Origin: Crambe crambe
Lineage: Eukaryota; Porifera; Demospongiae; Poecilosclerida; Crambeidae
NCBI GenBank assembly: GCA_963924555.1
Contig: OZ004585.1
Location: 4,477,488-4,541,487 of the forward strand
DNA length: 64,000 nt
Direction: 5' to 3'
Shown: one piece after another, positions 39,401-49,569 of the stretch
Layout of the letters: each line of letters opens with the position of its first letter
Numbering within the stretch: the stretch's first letter is position 1
Notes under the pieces: generated by a model
What the model was told of the DNA's origin: nothing
Seen by the model: the letters and a program-made list of their open reading frames with translations, nothing else
Database searches by the model: none
Position numbers and translations under genes: made by a program

Positions 39401-42400
39401 GGCAGAGATTGATTTTTCTACTTCTGGATGAAATGTACATACGCGAGGACCTTGTATATAATAAACATTCTGGGCAAATGATAGGATATGCAAACATAGG
39501 GGACATCAATAACCATCTTCTTGCTTTTGAGCGTTCCATTCAGAATGATATCCATGAAGAACAACCCATTGCTAAAACAATGATGGCATTTATGGTAAGA
39601 GGTGTGTTCACTCCCTTGAGATTTCCATACGCCCATTTTCCATGTAAACGAGTCACTGGTGAACTGCTGTTCCAGCCATTTCGGGAGGCTGTGTACCGTC
39701 TGGAACGAATGGGACTCAAGGTAAATCGCAGTCTTATCAGTTCAATATCAGGATGTATAATTATTATTATTACATAATAGGTATTGGCTGCAACGTTTGA
39801 TGGAGCATCGATCAATCGCCGACTAGTGAAACTTCATGATACCAAGAGTGAGGTTTATAAGGTGGTAAATATACATGCTCCTGATAAAAGAGATCTCTTC
39901 TTCTTTTCGGACCCCCCTCACCTTATTAAAACTACTAGAAATTGTTGGGCATCACAAACTCGAACATTATGGGTAAGGTTTATTATTTTTGTCAGTGTTG
40001 TATTTTACGTTGTAACGTACAGAAAAATGGACGAGAAATAACTTGGAAGCATCTTGTAACTCTTTATGAAAGGGATCGAGGCAAAGGTTCAGGGCTTGCA
40101 ATGGTGCCAAGATTGAAATTTGAACATATTCATCTGTCCTCCTTTTCTAAGATGCGAGTAGACCTAGCTGCTCAGGTTTGGTAATTTAAAGACCACTGAT
40201 ATACATGCTATTACATTATTATGTAGGTTTTAAGTGAAACAGTTAGCAATGCTTTAATGCTTACTGGTGGGGAAGAAGCTGTAGAGACAGCAAAATTTGT
40301 TGGAGTCTTTGATAAGTTCTTTGACATATTGAATGTAAGCAACTTTACCAATGGCACCAAGAAACGCAAGAGATTTCAGCATCCATATCGAAGAGCAGAT
40401 GATTTCAGATTGGCAGTAAGTGTAGTAGTTGGTGTGCTCAATATAGAATCTGTGGCTTTCTTAATTTGATAGTGGCTAGAAGAAGTATTTTTGCCATATT
40501 TGGATGAGTGGGAAAAAAGTGTTGGTTCCCGTGAAGGGTACAAAAATGAGAAGGCACAACAAGAGCGCATGCTGTTGAGTGCTGAAACTCGTTCAGGTCT
40601 TCGGATGACAGGTAAACATTGTACCTAGCTATTACCTTTTTTTTAAAAGTACTTTTTTATCATTATAGCTAAGTCCTTTGTAGGCTTGGTGAAACTTCTT
40701 TTCTCCCTGCCTGAAGTCAAGGACCAAAACTTGGCTTTCCTCAGTATGAATATATGTCAAGACCCCCTTGAAAACTTTTTTGGGTGCCAACGACAACGGG
40801 GTGGCACAAGTGATAATCCAAATGTATTGGAATATTATCAAAATACTCAGGCTCTCAGGGTAGTGGATTCATTTTGTCGTGCTCCTGTGCGGGGCAATTG
40901 CCGTGGTTCCACTTCAGCCATGCCTTATGATTTTTGTACTCCTCTCCCAAAAAGGAAGAGGCCAACTACCAATACTATGAAAGATAAGGATTTATAATAA
41001 TACACATACGTAATTATATACATTAATTATTATTCATTAGATTTTTCTCCAGTTATTAAATTTTTCCTTAGTCCCTTTGACTTTTGTGTGGTTTTTTTAT
41101 TCCTCTGCTTATATTTTTCCATACATGCGCTTGCATTTGAAAAACCACGAATGGTAACCCAATGTCTGGTTATAAATTCTCGTAATGTAGTAGCCTCCTT
41201 TGTTTCCCAGTTCACAGCTAATAAAGACCAGTAAAATGTAGCATCTTCATTGTCATTTATTTTCTGTATAATAGTCTCCTTTATTCCTTCATCCTCACTA
41301 GCAATCTTTTCATTGATATTTCTTCGAACTTCCTCTTCCATGGCATTAAAAAACATGTATAACATATCATTCACATGAATCAGCCCTCCTCTATCGATGG
41401 CATCTGTCCACTCTTCTGAAGTGTGGTCAATATTTACACTTCCTTTGAAATAATTAAGCATAATAATACACATACATAAGGCATTATGCAGTCTTACCTA
41501 CATCTTCTTCAAGGTCTTTTAGACATAATAAAACTTCTTTCTTCAGTGGGTGGGCAGAATCTTTGATTTTTTTTCTTAGAGATCGGACGACATATCCAGC
41601 CATGTATCTCAAAGCGTTAGCTTCTAGATAATCCAATGGGGCCACTTCTTTTTCACTGTGTATTGACTTCAGTGGAAAATGTAACTTTATCATTTTTTTC
41701 ATAACCTCATCAGTTATAAATTGGAAAAATATGGGGGATGCTTGTATAACAATGCTATCATGTAGGAACTTGCTCCACATGCTTCTAAAATCATCCCTTG
41801 AGCGTAACTTATAATAATTCTCCCACATTCTCTCTCTTTGTACTCTCATGCTCTTTGTGGTGTGAAAACATCCTTCAAGTTTAGACACAAGCTCTTCACT
41901 GAAAATGTTTGCAGAAGCTTGGTTATCTGAATCTGAAATCCACTCAAGGAGCTTTTCAGCACAGTCACAGGCACTTTTGGCATGTGGTGAAGGAAGGCTA
42001 AATCCTTCATCAGTGAGAACTCTAGATATTGCTTCCCTCACATACTCTAGATAGGTGTATATAGGATATATCAGCTATGCTAGATAGCTATATAGTACCT
42101 CTTGGTGCTTTAGTAGCCATAGCTCATATTTTATATTTTCCCGCCAAAACTTTACCGGCAAACACGGGTGGCACGGGTTAATCTATGATCACGTGAGCGG
42201 TTTCCAATCCCGTTCCGTGTAGTATATTATATGCTCATATGTATCACAATCACACATTGTGTCATGATTACATCACAATCATATATCATGTAATTCACGA
42301 TTATGTAATGATAAGTTAGTTGCCACGCGGTCCAAGCACACAAGCGGTTGTTTCTTGGAACACTGTAACTGGCGACGAGGATTCGAGGTATGGCAGAAGG

Positions 42401-45400
42401 AACGGCGAAACCAGGACTCGGTCTTACGCCACTCTCTCCATTTGACCCTCTAAGCGATCCCACAAGCCTAGGGCAACGCTGGAAGACGTGGAAGCGACGT
42501 TTTCAAGTCTATGTGGCAGCCATGAAGATAGAAGACGCCCAGCAAAAGCGTGCTCTTCTATTGAGTATTGTACCAGATGGGCGAGGCAACTCAATCTATT
42601 TTCGACACCTTCACAGACACAGGTGATGATTATGACACAGCTATGACTAAGCTAGACGAGTATTTTTCTCCCAAGAAAAATTTAGACTATGAGGTATTCA
42701 AATTCCGAAACACTGCTCAGATGTCAGGCGAGACTATTGACCAGTATACCACTAGGCTTCGTAAGCTGGCTGTTAATTGTGATTTTACTAACATTGAGCG
42801 AGAACTAAAGTCTACCATAATTCAGAACTGTATCTCGAAACGACTCAGACGAGTAGCTCTTCGTGATGACCTTACATTGGACGCTCTTCTTGCCAGGGGT
42901 AGATCCATCGAAGCCAGTGAGATGCAAGCCAGTGGAATGGAACAATCATCAACGTCTGGTATGCAGAATGAAAAGGTGAACAAAGTCAGTTCAAAGAAGC
43001 ATCTGAAGAAGCTGCCATTCAACCGACCAACCCCTCCACCTACTCAATCAACTCAATGCTGCAACTGTGGACTCGCATGGCCTCACAAAGGCAGTCCCTG
43101 TCCTGCTAAGGGTCAGGTATGCAAGGCATGTGGCAAGCCCAACCATTTCGCTCGTGTGTGTCGCACTAAGCTAGCAGTTCCCCCGAAACATGGCAGAAGC
43201 CGTTTTCAGCCAAAGTTTGCATCTCGTGTTCATCAGGTGACTACCGAAGAGACTGTGGACCCTGATTTAGAAGAGACCGACAGCAGTGATGACGAGTATC
43301 TCTTCACACTTGGTAATACAGCTAGTGGTGCCAAGACTCCTGTGATCTCAGTTTCAGTTAACAACGTCCCAGTTCCCATGATGATTGACACTGGAGCATC
43401 CACAGACATAATTGATGAAAGCAGTTTCAGTGACATCCAACAGAATGGAGAAATTGAACTCCTACGATCTACCAAACGTATATTTGCATATGGATCTGAC
43501 TCCCAACTTCATGTACTAGGCCAGTTCACCGCTGATATTTGCATTGGAACCAAGCATGTCCAGTCTACGATCCACATCATCCAAGGCAATCATGGCTCTC
43601 TATTGAGTTACAAGACTGCTTGTGATCTGGGTATTATTGATGTTAAGGTTAACCAGATACAAACTCAGCAAACCTCTGATGAGCTGATTAAGCAGTTTCC
43701 CCATTTGTTCAAGGGCATTGGAAAACTCAAGGACACAGAACTTCACCTTCATATTGATGACTCTGTTCCTCCGGTAGCACAGCGTGCACGTCGTGTTCCT
43801 TTCCATCTTCGGAAGCAAGTGTCAGAAGAACTGGAGCAGCTTGAACGTCAAGGCATCATTGAGAAAGTCAACGGTGCCACACCATGGGTCTCCCCACTAG
43901 TAGTTACTCCCAAAAAGAATGGAAGTGTCCGTCTCTGTGTGGACATGAGAAGACCAAATGAAGCCATTCGAAGAGAGAGACACCCCAGTCCGACACTAGA
44001 CGACCTCATTCACATTCTAAATGGAGCCACTGTTTTCTCAAAACTCGATCTGAGATCTGGTTACCATCAGATTCCACTTGCACCTGAAAGCCGACATATC
44101 ACAACATTCGCTACACATGAAGGCCTCCGTCGCTATCGTCGTTTGAATTTCGGAACTAACTCTGCCAGTGAAATTTTTCAAAACATCATTGGTGAACAAC
44201 TCCATAACATTTCCGGTTCATTTAACATTAGTGACGACGTCATCATTTTCGGCAAGACTCAAGCTGACCATGACCGGGCACTGAAAGCAGTTTTTCAGAA
44301 GTTTTCTGATGTCAATTTGACCCTCAACAAGTCTAAATGTGAGTTCAACAAACCCTCTATCTCCTTCTTTGGTTTTATCTTCTCCAAAGATGGCATCTCA
44401 CCAGATCCTGAGAAAGTTTTGTCTATCCAGAATATGAGCCCCCCTAAATCAGTATCAGAAGTCAGAAGCTTTCTTGGCATGGCGACTTATTGCGCCAAGT
44501 TCATTCCTTCATTCAGTAATATTTCACACCCTTTGCGTGAACTGACGAAGAAGAATAGTTCATTCCAATAGACCAAACTGCACCAAGCAGCATTTGAGAA
44601 GATCAAAGAGTTGTTGACCAGTGAGACTACTATGGCCCTCCAAGGAGACTGAGCTGACTACGGATGCATCTCCAGTTGGACTCTCTGCGATTCTGTCCCA
44701 GAGAACGCCAGGACAACTTGATCGTAGAATTGTAGCCTATGGCAGCAGGTCACTCTCTGATGTGGAGACTCGATATTCCCAGACAGAGAAGGAAGCTCTG
44801 GCGATTGTTTGGGCCGTCGAACATTTTCATCTCTACCTCTACGGAAAGCTGTTTACTTTGTACACTGACTGTAAGCCAGTGCAAATGATCTTGGGAAATC
44901 CTAAATCCAAACCTCCAGCTAGAATTGAGCGATGGAATTTGCGACTGCAAAGTTACAATTTTCGAATAGTGCATACCAAAGGCAACCAGAATCCATCAGA
45001 TTTTCTCTCTCGGCATACCAGCCTGGTTGAGTCGAAACAAGCAGAGAAGTTGGCTGAAGACTATGTCAATTTTCTCTCTCTACATGCAGTTCCTCGAGCA
45101 ATGACGCTAGCAGAACTTCAGGAAGCAACCAAAGCTGATGCAACTCTCCAGTACCTCATACAAGTGATTCGTTCTGGGGAGTGGAGTGAGATACAGTCCG
45201 TTCAATCAAACGATGTGGACAAAGCGCAGATCAAGCTGTTTATGAACATCAAGGATGAATTGACTGTGAACTCCAACTCCAACCTCGTTCTCCGTGGCCA
45301 ACGCATTGTCCTACCAACTGAATTGCAGCAGAGAGCAGTTCAGATTGCACATGAAGGACACCAGGGACTAGTGAAGACTAAGAAATTGCTAAGAGAGAAG

Positions 45401-47641
45401 GTCTGGTTTCCTGGAATTGACAAGATGGCAAAGAACCTGATCCAGAATTGTGTTGCATGTCAGGCTAACAGTCTGCCAGATCATCCTCAACCCCTCCAGA
45501 TGACTCCGTTACCACCAAAACCATGGCACACCGTAAACGTTGATTTCTGTGGTCCGTTCCCTACCGGTGAGTACCTTCTTGTCGTTATTGACGCTCATTC
45601 TAGATTCCCAGAAGTGGAAATTGTTCACTCTATATACTGCTGGAAGAGGGACCTTACAGAAGCTTGACCGTATTTTTGCTACACATGGCATACCCACTAT
45701 TCTCAAAAGTGATAATGGTCCTCCGTTTTTTGGGGAAGAATTCAGAGCTCACATGGAAGAAAATGGTATCAAGCACCAGAAGGTCACCCCATTATGGCCA
45801 CAAGCAAATGGAGAAGCTGAAAGCTTTATGAAGCCACTCACCAAAGCAGTTCGATCTGTACATGCTGAAGGGAGAGATTGGAAGAAAGAACTTTACCGAT
45901 TTCTGTTGAATTACCGTGCAACTCCTCACAGTTCAACAGCAGTTTCCCCTGCTGAATTACTTTTCAATCGGAAGATTTCAATGAAACTTCCTGAAATTTG
46001 TGAAAAAAATAATTCTGAGATACAAGCCAAAGATTCTCAGGCGAAGCAGAAGATGAAAGAATATGCTGATCAAAGAGTTCAAGCTCGTGAATCCAATATA
46101 AATATTGGTGACACTGTTCTCGTGCGTCAGAAGAAAAAGAACAAGTTTACAACCAAATTTGATCCGTCTCCATACAAAGTTGTTGAAATCAAAGGAACCA
46201 TGTTGACTGGTGTGAGAAATGAAAAGTACATCACGCGCAACATAAGCCATTTTAAGAAAATCGAACCGACTATGAAAACTCCGGAATGCGATTCAGATGA
46301 ATCTGATGATGATCAACTGAATGATGAAGCTGATACACCTGACCTGGTTGCCATAGTACCTGTTCCTGCTGTACCTGTGCCACCGCCTGCACCTCAGCCA
46401 ACCAGGCGATACCCAGCCAGGTCTCGAAACCCGATTCACCGCTATGGACAGAACATTTACGATAAGTGACTCTACCTCCAATCTAAAGTAAGGGAGGGAT
46501 GTAATGTTCATACTTACTATTATGCTCATATGTATCACAATCACACATTATGTCATGATTACATCACAATCATAATTATATCATGTCACAATTATGTAAT
46601 TCACGATTATGTAATGATAAGTTAGTTGCCACGCGGTCCAAGCACACAAGCGGTTGTTTCTTGGAACACTGTACTGGGCCTCCTTTATCAGCAAACGGGC
46701 ATAGGCTAACTGATCCCTAGTGATTGGATCTGATATCCTCAGTGCCACGTAGCCGAGGAAGCAGTGACACCAGGATGGCAAGGAAGTGACCTCTCGCAAA
46801 CGAGGTCTTGTTGCTCCGAGCATATGGGTAGCAGAGAGACCAGGAATGGCATCCAACTGACCGAGCAATGAGATATTATCCGCTAATAATTCCTTCATCT
46901 CCGTGAACTGACCACTTCGTACCTTGTCCACCAGGCGTCTAGGGAATGTCTCTGACACCAGAGACAAAGTCACACCAGCGTGTGAAGGAGCTGCTGGGGG
47001 CAGGCTGAGTGGCCAAGGGTTGGTAGTAGCAGTCAACGGGTTGGTGGTACTTGACCAAGAAGTGTTGGTATTCATGGACCCAGCCCAGGACACGAAGGGT
47101 GACTGCACCGACAAGGAAGACACCGTTTCTTAATGCTGCAGGGGCCACTCCCCCAAAGCTTGTAATCTTGGGGGCCCAGCGAGGGTATACCCCTACATAG
47201 AACATAGAGCTAGGGGGCTCCAGCAGGGTCGCCCCCACATAGAACATAGAGCTGGGGGGCCCCAGCAGGGTCGCCCCCCGTGTAATGATAACTGCAAGGA
47301 GGGGGGGGGGGGGGGGGGGGGGGGACTGAAGCCAAGGATCCTGCTGGTGGGAGCAAGCCCAGAGCTGCCGCCAATGGACACAAACAGACAAACAGCATAT
47401 ATACACCCATGATAAAAGAGCAGCTGACAGTGTGTATTAGCTCTGTGGTGACTCAAACAGATAAACAGTATATATACACCCATGATAAAAGTGCATAGAT
47501 TACTCAGCAGCAGTGCGTATTAGCTCTGTGGTCACTCAAGCATACACACACACCTGTAACCAGACAAAAAGTTACACCCATGCTAGAAATGCATGGATTA
47601 CTGACAGCTATTAGTCACTGCAGCACCCACACAAGTATACA

Positions 47642-47706
<65 letters not shown>

Positions 47707-48883
47707 CAATCAGCACTGCAACAAATGTGGCCAACCTGCCAAAGCTGATAACTAATACTTGATGAAGTGTTAACCACCAAGGCAAGAAGCTATGGTCATA
47801 ATTCTATAGTCAAACACCTGATGATGAAGTATTTGAGGAATGACCAGTGTGACCTGGAGCGGCTGAGGATGTCTCACTATCAGAAGCCGTTAGTTGGTGA
47901 GTAGCAGATGATTCGGTCGCCGCCAGCTGGCCTTGGTGACTGCATCTCCTCGCGCACTTCAGCGCGCACCAGCTCCAGAACTGGCTCAACTGCAGGGACG
48001 AAAGTGTGGTAGTCTATCATCTGCAATGGTAGGCTGGCTGTCCGCCGCCGGTTGATCCTCCACTGAGGCCCGAGTGGTCTGGAAATCAGCAGAAATCAGC
48101 AGCAGTCAGTAAGTTGATCCCTTGCTCCTGCTCCTTCAGCGTGACTGGCGCATGATCGTGTGCCCCGCATATACACATTAAACTCGCGAGGGAGTGGCCA
48201 ATAGTGCCATTGTTAACTTCATTTAAAGAGCCCATCCTTTCAAATTATATTTAATCATGTTACTCAATCAGCTATTTAAAATTCTAAACAATCTATTAAA
48301 GCTACTGCTAGACTAATAGCTATATAGGCACAGTTAGTAAACTGCTCCTTTACATGCTACTTTTACATGTAGCTAGCATAGTTACAATAGCTAAGCATTG
48401 AATATACGTAGCTCTTTGGGATATTCATGTTTGTAAATCAGCTACCTCTATGGCATCAGGTACGTAGCTATACTGCTAAACTATAATAGGCACAGGTAGT
48501 AAACTGCAACACTTGTTTTACATGTTCTTATAGCCAAGTACTTATGCATTATAAATTGTGTAGATATACTACCACTAACCATAGAATGTAGCAAATTCAG
48601 AGTGTTCTCCTTGTATTTCACAACTGACTTCAACATCAGCTGAAATGTTGTATGTCAGATAGTCTTCATTATCATCTGTAGGTTGCTCCATTAATAACAC
48701 ACCACTAGTGTTATAAAAATTGAATCTTGCATTGGTGTCAGGCACACCATTGTCACCAACACATTCAAGCCTTAGTACATTTGGAGCTTCCCTTGAAGGC
48801 AAGTAATAGTCCAGAGTAGGAATGCCTAGAATGACATGGATGGACCACCAAACTAGAGTGTAGATGAATAAAGATGCCATCAT
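30486..48883 (-). CDS. Ig-like receptor D, long multi-tyrosine tail, split by a 14.9-kb transposon nest
   Basis: Exons: 48580-48883, 32832-33161, 32256-32618, 30486-31207. Splice sites and phases agree, giving 1719 nt (about 572 aa). Exon 1 carries the signal peptide and Ig-like domain 1; exons 2 and 3 are C-W-C Ig domains. I found no separate stalk exon. The last exon encodes a transmembrane segment (GIGAGIGALLLTIISSITLC) and about 200 cytoplasmic residues. Tail motifs are HIYSTV, CLYAVV, KKPKIPPR (SH3 class II type PxxPxR), IDYGAL and EMYSK. Relative to receptor E it has lost two tyrosines (NYEEI to NRKEI, NYSVI to SSVI) and ends about 60 residues early. Intron 1 holds nested DIRS, Gypsy and P elements. 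The coding sequence is unbroken, so the gene could still function if the 15.4-kb intron is spliced. Confidence 0.8.
31208..32255 (-). other. Intron of receptor D
   Basis: I looked for a stalk exon like those of A, E and F and found none. Nothing else is supported here. Confidence 0.5.
33455..33630 (+). repeat. DIRS-associated direct repeat, left copy
   Basis: Begins TAATGCTGCAGGGGCCACTC. It contains two sub-copies of ACATAGAACATAGAGCT followed by GGGGGCCCCAGCAGGGTC, then a poly-C run (33598-33623). It matches 47133-47300 in the same orientation. Confidence 0.85.
33942..34484 (-). pseudogene. DIRS tyrosine recombinase, catalytic part
   Basis: A 180-aa open frame with LGFMRAGEF (first catalytic arginine), HSFRIGAAT (H-x-x-R box) and LGRWKSSAF...Y (tryptophan and tyrosine nucleophile region). 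These are the core residues of tyrosine recombinases used by DIRS elements instead of a DDE integrase. The frame is separated from its N-terminal part by a frameshift near 34610 and an in-frame stop near 34535. Confidence 0.85.
34603..35433 (-). pseudogene. DIRS RNase H and start of the tyrosine recombinase
   Basis: A 276-aa frame. It opens with an RNase H-like domain of the DIRS type (TSDASGSFGWG, AAKELV, FNSDNMAVVG, HVPGVDNTAADAISR), giving the D-E-D-D acid pattern. It continues into the SAM-like N-terminal DNA-binding part of the recombinase (SRSTRAVYQSGWRQYIHFC, TIRSYLSALQ) and then ends by a frameshift. Confidence 0.8.
35621..36626 (-). pseudogene. DIRS reverse transcriptase, frameshifted
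   Basis: RT blocks are spread over three frames: YAAYIREG (to 36351), then GLVPKPHQLNKFRL (about 36150), then KLDIKDAYHIIPV, LPFGLRSAPKIF and the catalytic YLDDFLFLD (36073-35621). Frameshifts near 36350, 36135 and 35640 break the ORF. The RT domain itself is recognisable and places the element with DIRS-order retrotransposons. Confidence 0.85.
37060..37532 (-). pseudogene. DIRS gag, C-terminal part with zinc knuckles (cut by the Gypsy insertion)
   Basis: Contains CTLCRQVDHTRAQC and a Cys/His-rich segment (FCVSWNKGAC...H-C-P-V-C-...-H-K-A-K-D-C) typical of DIRS gag proteins. Parts are in two overlapping frames. The coding sequence is cut at the Gypsy target site (37533-37537) and its N-terminal portion continues at 46679. 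Confidence 0.75.
37533..37537. other. Gypsy target-site duplication, left copy (CTGGG)
   Basis: CTGGG directly precedes the 5' LTR start TGTAATG. The same five bases follow the 3' LTR at 46674-46678. Confidence 0.9.
38045..40997 (+). CDS. P-element-type transposase, nine exons, apparently intact (about 836 aa)
   Basis: Exons: 38045-38558, 38611-38734, 38792-38933, 38992-39720, 39781-39972, 40023-40175, 40227-40415, 40473-40611, 40669-40997. All are GT-AG and in phase (2511 nt). Residues about 190-210 hold a C-x3-C...C-x2-C cluster. Then come a helix-turn-helix-like LPSQRTLRDYT, LLDEMYIRED (probable catalytic Asp), ATFDGASINRR, FSDPPHLIKTTRN, and near the C-terminus QDPLENFFGCQRQRGG, all typical of P-element/THAP9-like transposases. 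I see no N-terminal THAP zinc finger, which might be replaced or lie in an unfound 5' exon. It is expected to cut and paste elements with the ACGGGATTGGAAAC termini. Confidence 0.88.
41030..42041 (-). CDS. Second gene of the P-type transposon, function unknown (two exons)
   Basis: Exons 41499-42041 region (donor GTAAGAC at 41491-41497, exon end 41498) and 41030-41442 join in phase into about 318 aa. The protein is charged, with NALRYMAGYVVRSLRKK, EEWTDAIDRGGLIHVNDMLY and a lysine-rich C-terminus. I do not recognise a named domain. The phrase resembles C-terminal segments seen in some P/THAP9-like transposon proteins, which is only an impression. It lies wholly inside the terminal repeats, is transcribed toward the transposase gene and has no lesions, so it is probably an accessory transposition protein. 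Confidence 0.7.
42390..42575 (+). pseudogene. Gypsy gag, N-terminal piece
   Basis: Starts at ATG 42390, about 22 bases after the LTR (MAEGTAKPG...), with a capsid-like W-x3-K-RR-F start. The reading frame is lost near 42560-42590 and gag continues in another frame, so a frameshift separates it from the rest. Confidence 0.75.
42568..44571 (+). pseudogene. Gypsy gag C-terminus, protease and reverse transcriptase
   Basis: A 667-aa open frame. It has capsid residues, then zinc knuckles (CCNCGLAWPHKGSPC and CKACGKPNHFARVC), aspartic protease active site MIDTGAST, and RT blocks LDLRSGYHQIPL, LNFGTNSASEIFQ and NISDDVIIFG, with DD as catalytic acids. It ends at a TAG (44569-44571) exactly where related elements usually have a tryptophan just before the RNase H region. 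This is probably a nonsense mutation, because similarity continues in frame for about 25 codons beyond. Confidence 0.88.
44621..45667 (+). pseudogene. Gypsy RNase H and N-terminal half of integrase
   Basis: RNase H: ELTTDASPVGLSAILSQ, TEKEALAIVWAVEHF, LYTDCKPVQMIL. Next is an integrase zinc-binding region (H...HEGHQG-xn-C-x2-C: NCVACQ) and the first catalytic aspartate in NVDFCGPF. The frame is offset from the upstream RT frame (shift near 44630) and fails near 45640, where similarity moves to another frame. Confidence 0.85.
45645..46469 (+). pseudogene. Gypsy integrase C-terminal half
   Basis: FATHGIPTILKSDNGPPF carries the second catalytic Asp and PQANGEAESF the Glu of the DDE triad. A GPY/F-like C-terminal domain follows (DTVLVRQKKKNKF...YKVVEIKGTMLT). 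It ends at a stop 30 bp before the 3' LTR. The join with the preceding frame is a small indel around 45640. Confidence 0.85.
46500..46673 (+). repeat. Gypsy 3' LTR (174 bp)
   Basis: TGTAATGTTCATACTTAC at the start, ACACTGTA at the end. It matches the split 5' LTR apart from a short indel around 42275 and 46570. It contains repeated CACAATCA(T) blocks. Confidence 0.92.
46674..46678. other. Gypsy target-site duplication, right copy (CTGGG)
   Basis: Identical to 37533-37537. DIRS gag resumes immediately outside. Confidence 0.9.
46679..47123 (-). pseudogene. DIRS gag, N-terminal part
   Basis: The frame from ATG 47123 is Ser/Thr/Pro-rich (MSSLSVQSPFVSWAG...), then helical (SGQFTEMKELLADNISLL, ITRDQLAYARLLIKEAQ). 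It runs into the Gypsy LTR at 46673. Removing one copy of the 5-bp duplication keeps the frame into the part ending at 37532, so the insertion itself was clean. Confidence 0.75.
47133..47300 (+). repeat. DIRS-associated direct repeat, right copy
   Basis: Matches 33455-33630 with few differences and is followed by a poly-G tract (about 47305-47324). It lies just upstream (in element sense) of gag. Confidence 0.85.
47645..47705. repeat. (CA)n microsatellite
   Basis: CA run of about 60 bp in the 5' region of the DIRS element. Confidence 0.95.
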
Positions 48884-49569
48884 GAGATCTTTCTCATTTC
48901 AGATAGAGAGAGACTTAATTATTATCTTAAATGGAGCGATATTATAACATCAGTTTTCATGATGCAATGCCATATATGGTATGAATAGCTGGAAACATGG
49001 AATGGCTTATACTGTATATCCAAAAAATCTTATCGTATACACTACAGTCATGTGTTTTACACACACAAGCGGTCACTGTTGATATGATAACAAGTTCTCT
49101 AAACTGGAACTGACCAGTTTACCAAAAATTCTCTGTGCAGTAAACAGTGAAGTATTTTAGTGACAAAAAAAATTAATAATGAGTATATAGCTAGCTGGCT
49201 ATAAGAGGTGGTAGCTACAACTGATGGTGGATTACAGTACAGAGAGTGCAAGAGAGCAATGAGAGAGAGGCAGGTTTGGGAAGTATTTTGGAAATACATT
49301 GTACAGTATGAATTCTCACCAATCAGCATCAGTTTATGATTGCCCTTAGCATGCACCTTACTTAATGGATACATGGGAGAGCGAATGTTTTGAATAGGGA
49401 CTTTATCAAAGTTTTATGCATGGACTCTATAATCATTGTAAGCTTATCATTCATTAAGCAAAGATAATTATAGTGATAATAACACTCATAAAGAGATAAA
49501 GCAAGTGGTAAAGTCACTCCATTAGCCATAGCTACATTCATCCAAAATTAGCTACAGCACAAAATAATA

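Larger units (their letters stand above)
37571..42223 (+). mobile_element. P-superfamily DNA transposon (4.65 kb), inserted in the Gypsy 5' LTR
   Basis: The terminal inverted repeats are exact for 27 bp: ACTACACGGAACGGGATTGG... (37571-37597) and its complement (42197-42223). A few A/T-rich bases beyond each end are also nearly inverted (CATAGATAT versus ATATTATATG), so the outer limits and target duplication are unresolved within about 10 bp. It carries a plus-strand transposase gene with nine exons and a minus-strand gene that converges on it, 32 bp apart at the stops. Both are open. It interrupts the LTR, so it is the youngest layer of the nest. Confidence 0.88.
37538..46673 (+). mobile_element. 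Gypsy-type LTR retrotransposon, decayed, with a P element in its 5' LTR
   Basis: The 3' LTR is 46500-46673 (174 bp; TGTAATG...ACACTGTA), preceded by a purine tract (AAGGGAGGGA). The 5' LTR has the same sequence but is split: 37538 to about 37561, then about 42230-42367. A primer-binding-site-like ACTGGCGACGAGG follows it. The element is flanked by CTGGG on both sides. Internal order gag, protease, RT, RNase H, integrase is that of Gypsy/Metaviridae. One stop codon and three frameshifts make this copy non-autonomous. Confidence 0.92.
33385..48250 (-). mobile_element. DIRS-type (tyrosine recombinase) retrotransposon, decayed, with nested insertions
   Basis: Limits come from comparing intron 1 of receptors B, E and F, which read through this point. 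Paralogue-like sequence stops at TTAA (33381-33384) and resumes at TTAA (48251-48254). After removing the Gypsy insertion, about 5.7 kb remains, a normal size for DIRS or Ngaro elements. Minus-strand order is gag with zinc knuckles, reverse transcriptase, RNase H, tyrosine recombinase; no integrase or protease of the Gypsy type was seen. A direct repeat of about 170 bp occurs at 33455-33630 and 47133-47300, reminiscent of split direct repeats, though the right copy is about 950 bp inside the edge. Frameshifts and stops show it is inactive. Confidence 0.8.

Noticed and set aside
41030-42041. Independent host gene in the receptor intron
   Set aside because: It lies within the exact 27-bp inverted repeats of the P-type transposon, which itself is inside a Gypsy LTR.
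44569-44571. Programmed stop-codon readthrough in Gypsy pol
   Set aside because: The TAG falls inside the RT-RNase H connection where a tryptophan is usual, not at the gag-pol junction, and frameshifts follow. Mutation is simpler.
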